A stretch of 64,000 bases of DNA from Arthrobacter sp. SW1 (GTDB lineage Bacteria > Actinomycetota > Actinomycetes > Actinomycetales > Micrococcaceae), in NCBI RefSeq assembly GCF_001766675.1, contig NZ_MJLT01000007.1, positions 1 through 64,000 of the forward strand, read 5' to 3'. The number at the start of each line of letters is the position of its first letter. Within the stretch, counting starts at the first letter, position 1. A program made the position numbers and the translations under genes. The notes beneath the pieces were generated by a model that saw nothing but the letters and a program-made list of their open reading frames with translations, had not been told where the DNA came from and made no database searches. This document shows, in pieces, positions 24,627 through 33,319 of the stretch.

Positions 24627-25754
24627 ATGACCACCACCGCACCCGAGCCCGTACTGTCCGAGGAGACCCCTCTGGACGGTTTCCTGATCGGTGTGACCTC
24701 GCACCGGCGCTCCCGGGACCTGATCGAGGCCCTGGAACGCCGCGGAGCCGAGGTGCTCCATGCCCCGGCGCTCAAGATCGCCCCCGTGCAGGAGGACACG
24801 GCACTCATCGAGGACACGCGCGCCATCATCGCCGCGCGTCCTGATATCTGCATCGCCACCACGGCCTACGGCATGCGCCGCTGGTGCGAGGCCGCGGACT
24901 CCTTCGGCATCGGCGAGCAACTGCTTGAAGTACTGTCCGCCACCCGGATGTTCGTCCGCGGCCCCAAGGCCCGCGGTGCCGTGCGCGCGGCCGGCCTGGC
25001 CGACGTCGGGATCAGCAGCGACGAAACCACCGCCACGCTGGTGGACATGCTCCTGCAGGAAGGCGTGCGCGGCAAGACCGTGGCGGTACAGCTGCACGGC
25101 TACACGGACGTGCGGCAGCTGGAACGGCTGCGCATGTCCGGCGCCACGGTCCTGACCGTCACCCCGTACCGCTGGGTGAAGCCCGAAGGCAGCGACAAGC
25201 TGCCCCGCCTCATCGAAGCAGCGTGCGCCGGCAAGCTCGACGTCCTCACCTTCACCAGCGCGCCCGCGGTGGACGCGCTGTGGAGCACCGCCCACGAGAT
25301 GGGCATGTACCAGCAGCTGATCGAGGCGCTCAAGACCCAGGTGACGGTCGCCGCCGTCGGGCCTGTCACGGCACAGCCGCTGCACGACGCCGGGCTGTCC
25401 CCGCTCATCCCGGACCGCTACCGCATGGGGGCGCTGATCCGCCTGGTCACCGAGCACCTTTCCCTGAACCACGTGCGGCGCCTGGACACCAAGGCCGGCA
25501 AGGTGGAGCTGCGCGGCCGCTGCCTGAAGGTCGACGGCGAAGTGGTGGACCTTGCCCCGGCTCCCCTGCTGCTGCTCCGGGCCCTGCTCGGCGCTGGCGG
25601 CGCGGTGCTCTCACGCGAGTCGCTCTCGGAGCTGCTGGACCTGCGCGGATCGGTGCATGCGCTGGACATGACCGTCAGCCGCCTGCGCTCCGCACTGCCG
25701 GACGGAAGCCTGGTGGAAACCGTAGTGAAACGGGGCTATCGCCTGCGGGTCTAG
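24627..25754 (+). CDS. nnaR: NnaR-type regulator: HemD-like domain fused to OmpR-type DNA-binding domain
   Basis: 375 residues. Residues about 20-265 form a uroporphyrinogen-III synthase (HemD) fold (GFLIGVTSHRRSRDLIEALE, FTSAPAV, AAVGPVTAQPL). Residues about 280-375 form an OmpR/PhoB-type winged helix (VELRGRCLKVDGEVVDLAPA, SRESLSELL, VHALDMTVSRLRSAL, ETVVKRGYRLRV). This exact fusion is known from NnaR, which works with GlnR to activate nitrate/nitrite genes in Streptomyces and Mycobacterium. The position right after nirB and cobA supports that role. The HemD part may sense a tetrapyrrole or keep synthase activity; the sequence does not decide. ATG at 24627 after AGGGAC. Confidence 0.88.
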   Translation: MTTTAPEPVLSEETPLDGFLIGVTSHRRSRDLIEALERRGAEVLHAPALKIAPVQEDTALIEDTRAIIAARPDICIATTAYGMRRWCEAADSFGIGEQLLEVLSATRMFVRGPKARGAVRAAGLADVGISSDETTATLVDMLLQEGVRGKTVAVQLHGYTDVRQLERLRMSGATVLTVTPYRWVKPEGSDKLPRLIEAACAGKLDVLTFTSAPAVDALWSTAHEMGMYQQLIEALKTQVTVAAVGPVTAQPLHDAGLSPLIPDRYRMGALIRLVTEHLSLNHVRRLDTKAGKVELRGRCLKVDGEVVDLAPAPLLLLRALLGAGGAVLSRESLSELLDLRGSVHALDMTVSRLRSALPDGSLVETVVKRGYRLRV

Positions 25755-25827
25755 CTGCCCGGCGCAGCATGCGGAAGCAATTATTCCAAGCCATGGACAG
25801 ATACCGTGGCCGGTGGGAACATGTCGC

Positions 25828-25833
25828 TATATT
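25828..25833 (+). promoter_or_regulatory. Candidate -10 box of the GMC-patatin operon
   Basis: TATATT in an otherwise GC-rich stretch; the predicted start near 25840 leaves about 19 nt before the ATG at 25859, with AAGGA as ribosome site. No good -35 is visible. Confidence 0.4.
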
Positions 25834-25858
25834 CCGCAGCTGCTCCTAAGGAACGGCC

Positions 25859-28417
25859 ATGACCCAGCCGGGCAAGATTCAACAGGAAATCGTGGACGCC
25901 GTGGTGGTGGGCTCCGGATTCGGTGGTTCCGTGGCAGCCTTGCGGCTGGCCGAGGCCGGTAAATCCGTGGTGCTCATGGAGCGCGGAAAACCGTACCCGC
26001 CGGGCAGTTTCGCGCGGACCCCCGCTGAGATGGGCAGGAACTTCTGGGACCCGGACCGCGGGCTCTATGGTTTGTTCGATGCGTGGACCTTCCGCGGCAT
26101 GGAAGGCCTGGTCTCCAGCGGGCTGGGCGGCGGCTCCCTGATCTACGCCAACGTGCTCCTGCGCAAGGATCCCAAGTGGTTCGTCAAGGAATCCCCGGTG
26201 CCGGGTGGCGGCTACGAAAACTGGCCTTTCGATTACGACGACCTCGAGCCGTTCTACAAGGACGCCGAGGACATGCTGCGGCCGGTCCCCTACCCGTACC
26301 AGGACACGGCCAAGACCGCGGCCATGGAAGCCGCGGCGGAGGCACTGGGCCTGTCCATCACGCGCCCGCCGATCGCCGTTACCTTCACCACCGGCCCCGG
26401 CGCCGATCCCGGCAGCAACCAGCCGCTCCAGCCCGCGCCCTACGGCAGCATCCACGGTTCCCGGGCCGTACGCACCACCTGCACCCTCTGCGGCGAATGC
26501 GACCTGGGCTGCAATTCCGGCGCCAAGAACACCCTGGACCACAACTACCTCTCCGCGGCGAAGAAAGCCGGGGCGGACATCCGCACGCTCCACGACGTCC
26601 GCGGCATCAGGCCGCTCGGCTCACCAGGCTCTTCGGATGCCGGCTACGAGGTCCGGTATGTGGTGCATGATCCGCAGAATCCGGGCGGGCTGCTGCGCGA
26701 ACGGATCATCCGCTGCCGCCACCTGGTACTGGGTGCCGGGACGTTCGGCAGCAACTTCCTGCTGCTGCGCAACCGGGCATCGCTGCCTGGGCTGAGCGAT
26801 GCCCTGGGCTCCCGGTTCAGCGGCAACGGCGACCTCCTGACCCTGGTGATGAACGCCAAGATCCGCAACGGCTCCCCCGTCCCGGCCGTCCGTACCCTCA
26901 CCGGCAGCCGCGGGCCCGTCATCACCACGGCCATTCGGGTGCCGGACACTGCGGACGGCGGCAGCGGCCGCGGCTACTACGTGGAAGACGCCGGCTACCC
27001 GGCCTTCATGAACTGGCTGATCGAGACCGGCCAGCTGGGCAAGGTGGCCCGCCGCACCGCCCGGGTGGCCGTCCAGTTGCTCAAGGACCGGCTGTTCGAA
27101 GCCCGGCGTTCCAACATCTCCGCGGATCTCGCTGCCGCACTCGGCGACGGAAGCCTGTCCGCCAGTTCGCTGCCGCTGCTGGGCATGGGCCGCGACATCC
27201 CGGACGGCGTGCTGAGCCTGCAGGACGGCCGGCTCGCGGTGGACTGGACGCTTGCCACCTCGAAGAACTACTTCGGCCGGATGCGCAAGACCATGGAAGA
27301 GATCGCCGGAGAGCTCGGCGGGGACTTCGTGGACAATCCGCTGTGGTGGGCCAAACGGGTCATCACGGTGCACCCGATCGGCGGCGCCCCGGCGGGCCGG
27401 AGTCCTTCCGAAGGCGTGTGCGATTCCTACGGCGAGGTGTTCGGCTACCCCGGTATGTTCGTGGTGGACGGCGCCGCGATGCCCGGACCTGTGGGCGCCA
27501 ATCCGTCCCTGACCATCGCCGCCTTCGCCGAACGTGCCTGCCGCCGCCTGCTGGAGGGAACCCGGCCGGGCACCCGCTCGCTCATGCCGACAGCACTGGC
27601 GCCGTCCGCCGTCGTCGACTCCCCTGCGGAGTCCCTGCGCGAGCTGGCTCCGGACGCCACCAAAGGCAACGCCGCCAAGCCCGAACGCCCGGCCAAGCCG
27701 GCGACGGCGGCACGCGGCCTGGGTGCCCCGGAAACGGCGAACGCCGACGCAACCTCAGTCAGCTTCACGGAACAGATGCACGGCTGGTTCAGCCCCGGCA
27801 CGGCCGAGCCTGCCAAGGGCCACAGCCTGGGCCGCGACAGGGACCGCCGCATCATGTTCGAACTGACCATCACCGCCCCGGACATCGACGCCTTCGTGGC
27901 GGACCCCCTGCATCGGGCCACCGCCGAGGGGTATGTGCTGGCGGACCAGTTCGGCGGGCGCATGCCCGTGGAGAAGGGCTGGTTCAAGCAGTTCGTGGCG
28001 GACGCTTCCCCGGACGCGCGCCCGGCCCGGCGCATGCTCTACCGGCTGTGGCTGCGGGATCCGGGCGGCACCCCGCTCACCTTCACCGGGTTCAAGGTCA
28101 TCCATAACGACGCCGGCCTGGACTCCTGGGCGGACACCACCACCCTGTATGCCACGATCGTGCGCGGGCACGTGCCGCCGCCTGAACTCTCCCCGGAAGC
28201 CGCCCTGCCGCCGTCGGCCGAGTGGGCGCCGCCGGAGCCGGCATCCGTGGCGGGCTCCGGAATCCTGCGCATCCGCCCGCTCGACTTCGCGAAGCAACTC
28301 ACCACCTTCCGTGCCAAAGGCCCGGATCCCCTGCCGGCGCTGGCCGCGTTCGGGAACTTCTTTCTGGGCGAACTGTGGCGGGTCTACGGCAAAACCACCG
28401 CGAAGCCACGGCCATGA
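25859..28417 (+). CDS. GMC-family FAD oxidoreductase (cholesterol oxidase-like) with extra C-terminal domain
   Basis: 852 residues. FAD motif VVGSGFGGSVAALRLAEAG (about 15-33), SSGLGGGSLIYANV, and the GMC C-terminal His/Asn region (VHPIGGAPAGRS, then GPVGANPSLTIAAFAERA) near residue 560. Between lies C208-x2-C211-x2-C214-x3-C218, followed by GAKNTLD, a ferredoxin-like Cys set. After a Pro/Ala linker (about 575-635), residues about 637-780 form a domain that recurs in the patatin at 33316 (FTEQMHG, then YRLWLRD and DSWADTT). No signal peptide, so cytoplasmic or peripheral. Substrate unknown; sterol- or long-chain alcohol-like compounds are plausible for the family. First gene of a seven-gene chain; ATG follows AAGGA. 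Confidence 0.85.
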   Translation: MTQPGKIQQEIVDAVVVGSGFGGSVAALRLAEAGKSVVLMERGKPYPPGSFARTPAEMGRNFWDPDRGLYGLFDAWTFRGMEGLVSSGLGGGSLIYANVLLRKDPKWFVKESPVPGGGYENWPFDYDDLEPFYKDAEDMLRPVPYPYQDTAKTAAMEAAAEALGLSITRPPIAVTFTTGPGADPGSNQPLQPAPYGSIHGSRAVRTTCTLCGECDLGCNSGAKNTLDHNYLSAAKKAGADIRTLHDVRGIRPLGSPGSSDAGYEVRYVVHDPQNPGGLLRERIIRCRHLVLGAGTFGSNFLLLRNRASLPGLSDALGSRFSGNGDLLTLVMNAKIRNGSPVPAVRTLTGSRGPVITTAIRVPDTADGGSGRGYYVEDAGYPAFMNWLIETGQLGKVARRTARVAVQLLKDRLFEARRSNISADLAAALGDGSLSASSLPLLGMGRDIPDGVLSLQDGRLAVDWTLATSKNYFGRMRKTMEEIAGELGGDFVDNPLWWAKRVITVHPIGGAPAGRSPSEGVCDSYGEVFGYPGMFVVDGAAMPGPVGANPSLTIAAFAERACRRLLEGTRPGTRSLMPTALAPSAVVDSPAESLRELAPDATKGNAAKPERPAKPATAARGLGAPETANADATSVSFTEQMHGWFSPGTAEPAKGHSLGRDRDRRIMFELTITAPDIDAFVADPLHRATAEGYVLADQFGGRMPVEKGWFKQFVADASPDARPARRMLYRLWLRDPGGTPLTFTGFKVIHNDAGLDSWADTTTLYATIVRGHVPPPELSPEAALPPSAEWAPPEPASVAGSGILRIRPLDFAKQLTTFRAKGPDPLPALAAFGNFFLGELWRVYGKTTAKPRP

Positions 28418-28438
28418 AACGCCTGCCATGAAACGCCA
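28411..28438 (+). repeat. 14-bp tandem duplication creating a mini-ORF between two coupled genes
   Basis: GCCATGAAACGCCT (28411-28424) is followed by GCCATGAAACGCCA (28425-28438). The first ATG (28414) overlaps the stop of the oxidoreductase gene, and reads five codons to a TGA that overlaps the second ATG (28428), the start of the metallophosphoesterase. It is the same ATGA-ATGA chain logic as at 11644-11711. Confidence 0.85.
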
Positions 28439-30422
28439 CGAGCTCGCACTGCACAGCAAGGAACTGGGCTTCACACCCCGGGAGGCCGTGCGCTGGCTCG
28501 CCCCGATCGCCCTCGCCCGTACGGCGTTGAAGGTCATGACGGCCACGGTCTTCGCCGACTTCGGGGACAAGCGCGAACTGGAAGCGGGCCTTCCCGGCAC
28601 GCCCCTCGATCTGGGCCGCCTGCCGCTGCCGGGCCAGGCCGGGCAGCCACTGGTGGCGGAGAAGGAGCTGCGGGTCCCCGTCCCCTTGAAGGTTCCCGAC
28701 GGCGGCCTGTGGCTGGACTTCGCGGCGGACCTGGGCGACGGTTTCGACGCCACGTACACCGTGGCCTACCTCCTCGCCCAGGAACGCCTGGCGGTGGACG
28801 GGATGGAGCTCAAGCGCGGCAACATCCTGGTGCTCGGCGGCGACGAGGTGTATCCGGTGGCCTCGCCGGGGCAGTACGAGGACCGCATGCTCGGGCCGTA
28901 CCGCAAGGCCTTCCCTGCTCCCGCCGCGCCGGGCCCGCCCGTGGTGGAGTGCCCTCCGGCCACCGTCATGCTCGCGCTGCCCGGCAACCACGATTGGTAC
29001 GACGGCCTCACCTCCTTCATCCGCATCTTCACCCGGCATCGCAGCATCGGCTCCTGGCGCACCATCCAGAACCGCAGCTACTTCGCGGTGCGGCTCTCCG
29101 GCGGGGCCGGCACCCCGGGCTGGTGGCTGCTGGGCTTGGACAGCCAGCTGGGCCAGTACATCGACGAACCGCAGCTGGAGTACTTCTACCGCAACGTCAC
29201 CAGCCAGCTCGTCAGGGGCGACTCGATCATCCTCTGCCTCGCCTCGCCGTCGTGGGTGTATTCGGAAATCGCCGGCGACCCCGCCTTCCAGCAGGCGGAC
29301 TTCTTCGAGCAGGACTACCTGCGCCGGCGCTTCAATCCGCGGACCGGCCTGTTCGAGGACACCGGTGCGGAGGTCCGCCTGTGGTTGAGCGGGGACCTGC
29401 ACCACTACTCGCGGTATGAAGAAGCAGCGCCCTCCGGAACTGCAGCGCCCGACGACGGCGGGCCGGCCCAGCTGATCACCTGCGGCCTGGGCGGAGCGTA
29501 CCTCTCCGAGACGCACTGGCTGCCGCCGGACATCGAACTGCCTGCCCCCGCGCAGGCATCGGCCCCGTCCCGCTCGCCGGGCCCGTCCCGCAGTTCCGCC
29601 CCGGGCCGCCGTTTCGTCCGGGCCCCCGGCAGCCACCCCGCCACCGACATCAGCCGGCAGTTGGCCCTCCGCCTGGCCAATCCGTTCTCGCCCTACTGGC
29701 TGCCCGCCCGGAATCCCGCGTTCGGCCCCCTGCTCGGCCTGCTGCATGCCGTGGTGTTCCTGACGGGCTGGGTCATCTACGGCAGCGTCCGGAACCGGCC
29801 CCTCATGGAAGCACTCGAAGGCGTGGGCCTGGCGCGGGCGCTGCTCTTCGGCGTGCTCGGTCCGTTGCTCGCGCTCGCGCTGCTGGTGCTGGGCTGGAAC
29901 CTCCTCGGCAGGGTCCGATGGTTCCGCGACTGGTTCCGGGACCGCGGCGGAACGTTGACTTTCCTCCGCGGCCTCCTCTACCAGCTCACCGCGCTCGGCG
30001 CCGGGCTCAGCCTGGCAGTCATGGTGTCCTGGCTCCCCCTGCCAAGCGGACCGGCCGCCCTGCTGGTGCTCGGCGTCGTCTTCCTTTCCGGCTGGGTGCT
30101 GGGCAGCGAGGCGTTCGCGCTCTACATCCTGCGCACGCCGGGCGGCGAGGTGGCCTCGTGGAAGATGTCCGGCCAGGCCGTGGAGGACCACAAGGGTTTC
30201 CTGCGCATGCGCCTGGACCCGGACGGCAGCCTCACCGTGCACCCCCTGCTGGTGGAAACGGTCTGCCGGGACTGGGACCTTGAAGACACGCACGACGGCG
30301 CCCGGCCGGTTCCAGCAGCCGGCCTGCCTGCCGTGCGGCTGCTGGAGCAGCCCGTCACCGTCCGGCCAACCGCCCCTGCCACCCCAACTGCCACCGCACC
30401 GCGGGAAGGAACCCGACCATGA
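28428..30422 (+). CDS. Membrane metallophosphoesterase
   Basis: 664 residues. A calcineurin-like phosphoesterase core (about 95-400) shows spaced metal-ligand motifs: DLGDGFDATYT, LGGDEVYP, PGNHDWYDG and SGDLHHYSRY. A Ser/Pro/Arg-rich linker (about 390-410) leads to a membrane part with about five hydrophobic helices (about 440-570) and a short hydrophilic tail. It would hydrolyse a phosphoester, perhaps of a lipid, on the cytoplasmic side; the exact substrate is unknown. The start is the second of two duplicated ATGA junctions. It overlaps the next gene by ATGA. The family length is long compared with ordinary phosphoesterases because of the membrane domain. Confidence 0.8.
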   Translation: MKRHELALHSKELGFTPREAVRWLAPIALARTALKVMTATVFADFGDKRELEAGLPGTPLDLGRLPLPGQAGQPLVAEKELRVPVPLKVPDGGLWLDFAADLGDGFDATYTVAYLLAQERLAVDGMELKRGNILVLGGDEVYPVASPGQYEDRMLGPYRKAFPAPAAPGPPVVECPPATVMLALPGNHDWYDGLTSFIRIFTRHRSIGSWRTIQNRSYFAVRLSGGAGTPGWWLLGLDSQLGQYIDEPQLEYFYRNVTSQLVRGDSIILCLASPSWVYSEIAGDPAFQQADFFEQDYLRRRFNPRTGLFEDTGAEVRLWLSGDLHHYSRYEEAAPSGTAAPDDGGPAQLITCGLGGAYLSETHWLPPDIELPAPAQASAPSRSPGPSRSSAPGRRFVRAPGSHPATDISRQLALRLANPFSPYWLPARNPAFGPLLGLLHAVVFLTGWVIYGSVRNRPLMEALEGVGLARALLFGVLGPLLALALLVLGWNLLGRVRWFRDWFRDRGGTLTFLRGLLYQLTALGAGLSLAVMVSWLPLPSGPAALLVLGVVFLSGWVLGSEAFALYILRTPGGEVASWKMSGQAVEDHKGFLRMRLDPDGSLTVHPLLVETVCRDWDLEDTHDGARPVPAAGLPAVRLLEQPVTVRPTAPATPTATAPREGTRP

Positions 30423-31456
30423 CCGTTACCCGTAGCGAGCACCTCAGCGAGGTCATTCCCTTCCCGGCCGGCGACGGCACGCCGCTGAACCTCGTGCACG
30501 TCACCTCACCGGTGGAACCGGCGAAAGGGCCGGTGCTGCTGGTGCACGGTTCCGGGGTGCGGGCGGAGCTGTTCCGGCCGCCTGTTCCCACGACCATCGT
30601 GGACGTGCTGCTGGAGGACGGCTGGGACGTCTGGATGCTGAACTGGCGCGCCTCCATCGACCTGGACCCGCTGTCCTGGACGCTCGGCGACGCCGCGGTG
30701 TACGACCATCCCGCCGCCGTCGAGCACGTCCTCAACGCCACCGGTGCGGACACGCTCAAGGCGGTGGTGCACTGCCAGGGCTCCACCTCCTTCACCATGT
30801 CCGCCGCGGCGGGGCTGTTGCCCCGGGTGGACACCGTGATCTCCAACGCGGTGTCCCTGCACCCGGTGGTTCCGGCGTTCTCGCGCTTCAAAATCGACCA
30901 TTTCACGCCGATCGTGAAGGCCTTCACCCCGTATCTTTCGCCGGCGTGGGGAAACCGCTCCAAGGGCTACTTCACCCGTTTCCTGCGTTTCCTGGTCAAG
31001 GCCACGCACCACGAATGCGACAACACCGTCTGCAAGCTGGTGAGCTTCACCTACGGCAGCGGCCGGCCCGCGCTGTGGTCCCATGAAAACCTCGACGACG
31101 CCACGCACGAATGGATCAAGGGCGAGTTCGCCGAAGTGCCGGTGAGCTTCTTCGAGGAAATGGGGCACAGCATCCGCGCCGGGCACATGGTGGCTGCCGG
31201 AGCCCACCCCGAACTTCCGGCCAATTACGAAGCCCAGGCGCCCCAGACAAACGCCCGCTTCGTGTTCCTCGCCGGGCAGGACAACCGTTGTTTCCTGCCC
31301 GAGAGCCAGGAGCGCACCTTCCGGTTCTTCCAGCAGCACCGGCCCGGCAAGGACGCGCTCCACCTCATCCCCGGCTACGGCCACCTGGACGTCTTCTTCG
31401 GCGCCCGTGCCTGGCGGGACACTTTTCCGATCATCGTCAAGGAGCTGAACCAGTGA
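30419..31456 (+). CDS. Alpha/beta hydrolase with PhaC-like Cys nucleophile
   Basis: 345 residues. The first half follows polyhydroxyalkanoate synthases (PhaC): VLLVHGSG, then LLEDGWDVWMLNWRAS, then AAVEHVLNATGADTLKAVVH. The nucleophile elbow reads V-H-C119-Q-G-S, so Cys119 sits where PhaC has its catalytic Cys; Ser122 is off by three. Acid and base are likely Asp288 (AGQDNR) and His322 (GYGHLD). No signal peptide. It may transfer or hydrolyse an acyl group on the product of the neighbouring oxidoreductase. Related hydrolases are found as partners of large GMC oxidases. Coupled on both sides: ATGA upstream, GTGA downstream. Confidence 0.78.
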   Translation: MTVTRSEHLSEVIPFPAGDGTPLNLVHVTSPVEPAKGPVLLVHGSGVRAELFRPPVPTTIVDVLLEDGWDVWMLNWRASIDLDPLSWTLGDAAVYDHPAAVEHVLNATGADTLKAVVHCQGSTSFTMSAAAGLLPRVDTVISNAVSLHPVVPAFSRFKIDHFTPIVKAFTPYLSPAWGNRSKGYFTRFLRFLVKATHHECDNTVCKLVSFTYGSGRPALWSHENLDDATHEWIKGEFAEVPVSFFEEMGHSIRAGHMVAAGAHPELPANYEAQAPQTNARFVFLAGQDNRCFLPESQERTFRFFQQHRPGKDALHLIPGYGHLDVFFGARAWRDTFPIIVKELNQ

Positions 31457-32424
31457 ACAAGCTCAACGGACTGCTGGCCGGGCTCCTCCGGCTGATGCCC
31501 TCCCCGCTGCCACGCCGGCAACAGGAACTGCGTGGGCGCTTTGCGCAGGCGGACGGCATCCCCTACTCCATGCCCGTCAATTCGGACGACTCCCCCGTGT
31601 TCATGGCCGCGTTCCCCATCAACAAGCGCGCCGCTGCGGCCCTGCTGCCCGGCGAGGAAATGCGGCCCTTCACCCTGTTCGGCAAGGGCCTGCTGGTGGT
31701 GACCGTGGTGAACTACAAATCCACGGACATCGGCAGGTACATCGAATACTCCCTGGCGATCGCTATCACCCACAGCAGGCGGCCGGTGCCGCCGCTGCTC
31801 CCGTTGCTCTTCCAGAAGACGTTCGGCCTGGGGCAGTTCGTGGTGGACCTGCCCGTGAGCACGGAGATCTCGGTGAAGGGCGGCAAGGGCATCTGGGGCA
31901 TGCCCAAGCACCAGGCAAACCTGGACTTCGTGGTCACCGATGCCACGGTGTCCGCGCAGTACGACAAGGACGGCGTGCTGGGCTGCTTCGTGGAGATCGA
32001 GCGCCCCGCACCCTGCGGCCTGCCGCTGAAGCTGGCGGCCTCCAATTACTGCGCATTCCGGGGCATGCTCTGGAAATCGGATATCTATTTCGAAGCCACA
32101 GGTGACATCGCGCTCGGCAAGGCGGCCAAGGCCCGGCTCATTCTGGGCGACGCACCCGGCGTCGCGCTCCTGAAAACCCTGCAGATCGCCGATAAGCCGG
32201 TCTTCACGGCCTGGCTACCCGAAGCGCACGGCGTGCTGGACGACCACTATGAAGCCTGGTTCCTCACCGCACAGAGCGCCGCCGAAGCCGCGGCGCTGCG
32301 CGGCGGCGAGATGATGGACAGCGTCGCCGGGCTCGGCCAGGGCCAGGAATGGCTGGAGCCCCCGGACCGCAGCCGGATCGGGGCCTGGTCTACGGGTGGC
32401 GCAACGGGAAAGGCTGCGTCATGA
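31453..32424 (+). CDS. Acetoacetate decarboxylase-like protein
   Basis: 323 residues with the acetoacetate decarboxylase fold. The Schiff-base lysine is probably Lys152 in GGKGIWGMPKHQA, matching the G-x-PK region of the family; a YKSTDIGRY stretch lies in the first strand. Family members decarboxylate beta-keto acids or act as aldolase/dehydratase-like enzymes; no substrate can be named here. The long N-terminus (about 45 residues before the fold) and the C-terminal tail make it longer than clostridial Adc (about 245). GTG start overlaps the upstream stop (GTGA). Its presence in the operon suggests that the oxidoreductase product becomes a beta-keto acid. Confidence 0.78.
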   Translation: MNKLNGLLAGLLRLMPSPLPRRQQELRGRFAQADGIPYSMPVNSDDSPVFMAAFPINKRAAAALLPGEEMRPFTLFGKGLLVVTVVNYKSTDIGRYIEYSLAIAITHSRRPVPPLLPLLFQKTFGLGQFVVDLPVSTEISVKGGKGIWGMPKHQANLDFVVTDATVSAQYDKDGVLGCFVEIERPAPCGLPLKLAASNYCAFRGMLWKSDIYFEATGDIALGKAAKARLILGDAPGVALLKTLQIADKPVFTAWLPEAHGVLDDHYEAWFLTAQSAAEAAALRGGEMMDSVAGLGQGQEWLEPPDRSRIGAWSTGGATGKAAS

Positions 32425-32903
32425 ACTGGCTCCTGTTGCTGAACGCGTTGTACTTCCTGTTCGGAGCCACCATGTATGTGGGCACCATGTGGGTGTTGAA
32501 GTGGTTCCTCTACCCCACGTGGGAATCGCTGGAACGCGGCAACGTGGACATGCACTTCGGCATACCCACCACGCAGGCCACCAAGTTCTTCACCGTGGTG
32601 GTGCCGCCCATGTTCATTTCCGGCGGCATCCTGGTCTGGAGCGAATGGGGCAGCGTCCGGGTCATCCCCGCCGCCATCTGCCTGCTCGGGATCATCACGC
32701 TCACCCTGGTGGGGCAGGGAATCATCATTCCCATCAATAAGCGGATCCGTGGCGGGGACTTCAAGGACGACGCCGAATTGCGCGGCCTGCTGCGCCGCTG
32801 GATGTTCCTCAACGACATCCGTTTCTACGTCTCCACGCTCGTATGGTTGGCCATGGTCTGGCTCTTGGTGGACCGCGGGCAGTTGGTGGAGTCGTACCTG
32901 TGA
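32421..32903 (+). CDS. Small membrane protein of unknown function (operon gene 5)
   Basis: 160 residues with about four hydrophobic helices (about 2-25, 60-80, 84-105 and 135-152). A conserved-looking amphipathic segment, WFLYPTWESLERGNVDMHF, lies after helix 1, and a basic loop NKRIRGGDFKDD before helix 4. No catalytic motif is recognised. Its place between the decarboxylase-like enzyme and a second membrane protein, with ATGA and GTGA overlaps, suggests a membrane-bound complex or transport step for the lipid-like substrate of the operon. Confidence 0.75.
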   Translation: MNWLLLLNALYFLFGATMYVGTMWVLKWFLYPTWESLERGNVDMHFGIPTTQATKFFTVVVPPMFISGGILVWSEWGSVRVIPAAICLLGIITLTLVGQGIIIPINKRIRGGDFKDDAELRGLLRRWMFLNDIRFYVSTLVWLAMVWLLVDRGQLVESYL

Positions 32904-33319
32904 AAGCGTCGCCTGCTGCCTGGGCGGCTGCGGACCCGTTGCGGGCCGTCCTCGCCATCATCGCCGTGATCACTGTGCTGACCGGCGTCGCGGAGATTCC
33001 GTTCGGCTGGTTCATCCTGCCGCTGCTTGGCGCCGAGGCCACGCCCGCGGCCCTGCAGCTGTTCGGCACGGTGGGCATGTTCATGATCGTGGTGGGCGGG
33101 CTCCTGCTGCACACCCTGCTCAAGGAACATCCCGCACCGGAAGTCATTTTCTGGGCCGGGATCCAGAAGTCCGGTGCGTTCGCGGCGGTTGCGATCGGGG
33201 TCATGAACGGCGTGTTCGCCGGGCCCGCGCTTGCGGTGGCCATTTTCGACCTCGCGACGGCGGTGCTCTGCTTTGTCTACTGGCGCGGCGTGTACTGGAA
33301 GGGAGTGCTGCGCCCATGA
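32900..33319 (+). CDS. Small membrane protein of unknown function (operon gene 6)
   Basis: 139 residues, four predicted helices (about 14-32, 40-58, 62-82 and 93-130). Few charges, with an HTLLKEH loop in the middle and a basic WRGVYWKG C-terminus. No known family could be assigned. GTG start at 32900 overlaps the previous stop (GTGA) and its own stop overlaps the patatin start (ATGA). Confidence 0.75.
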   Translation: MKASPAAWAAADPLRAVLAIIAVITVLTGVAEIPFGWFILPLLGAEATPAALQLFGTVGMFMIVVGGLLLHTLLKEHPAPEVIFWAGIQKSGAFAAVAIGVMNGVFAGPALAVAIFDLATAVLCFVYWRGVYWKGVLRP

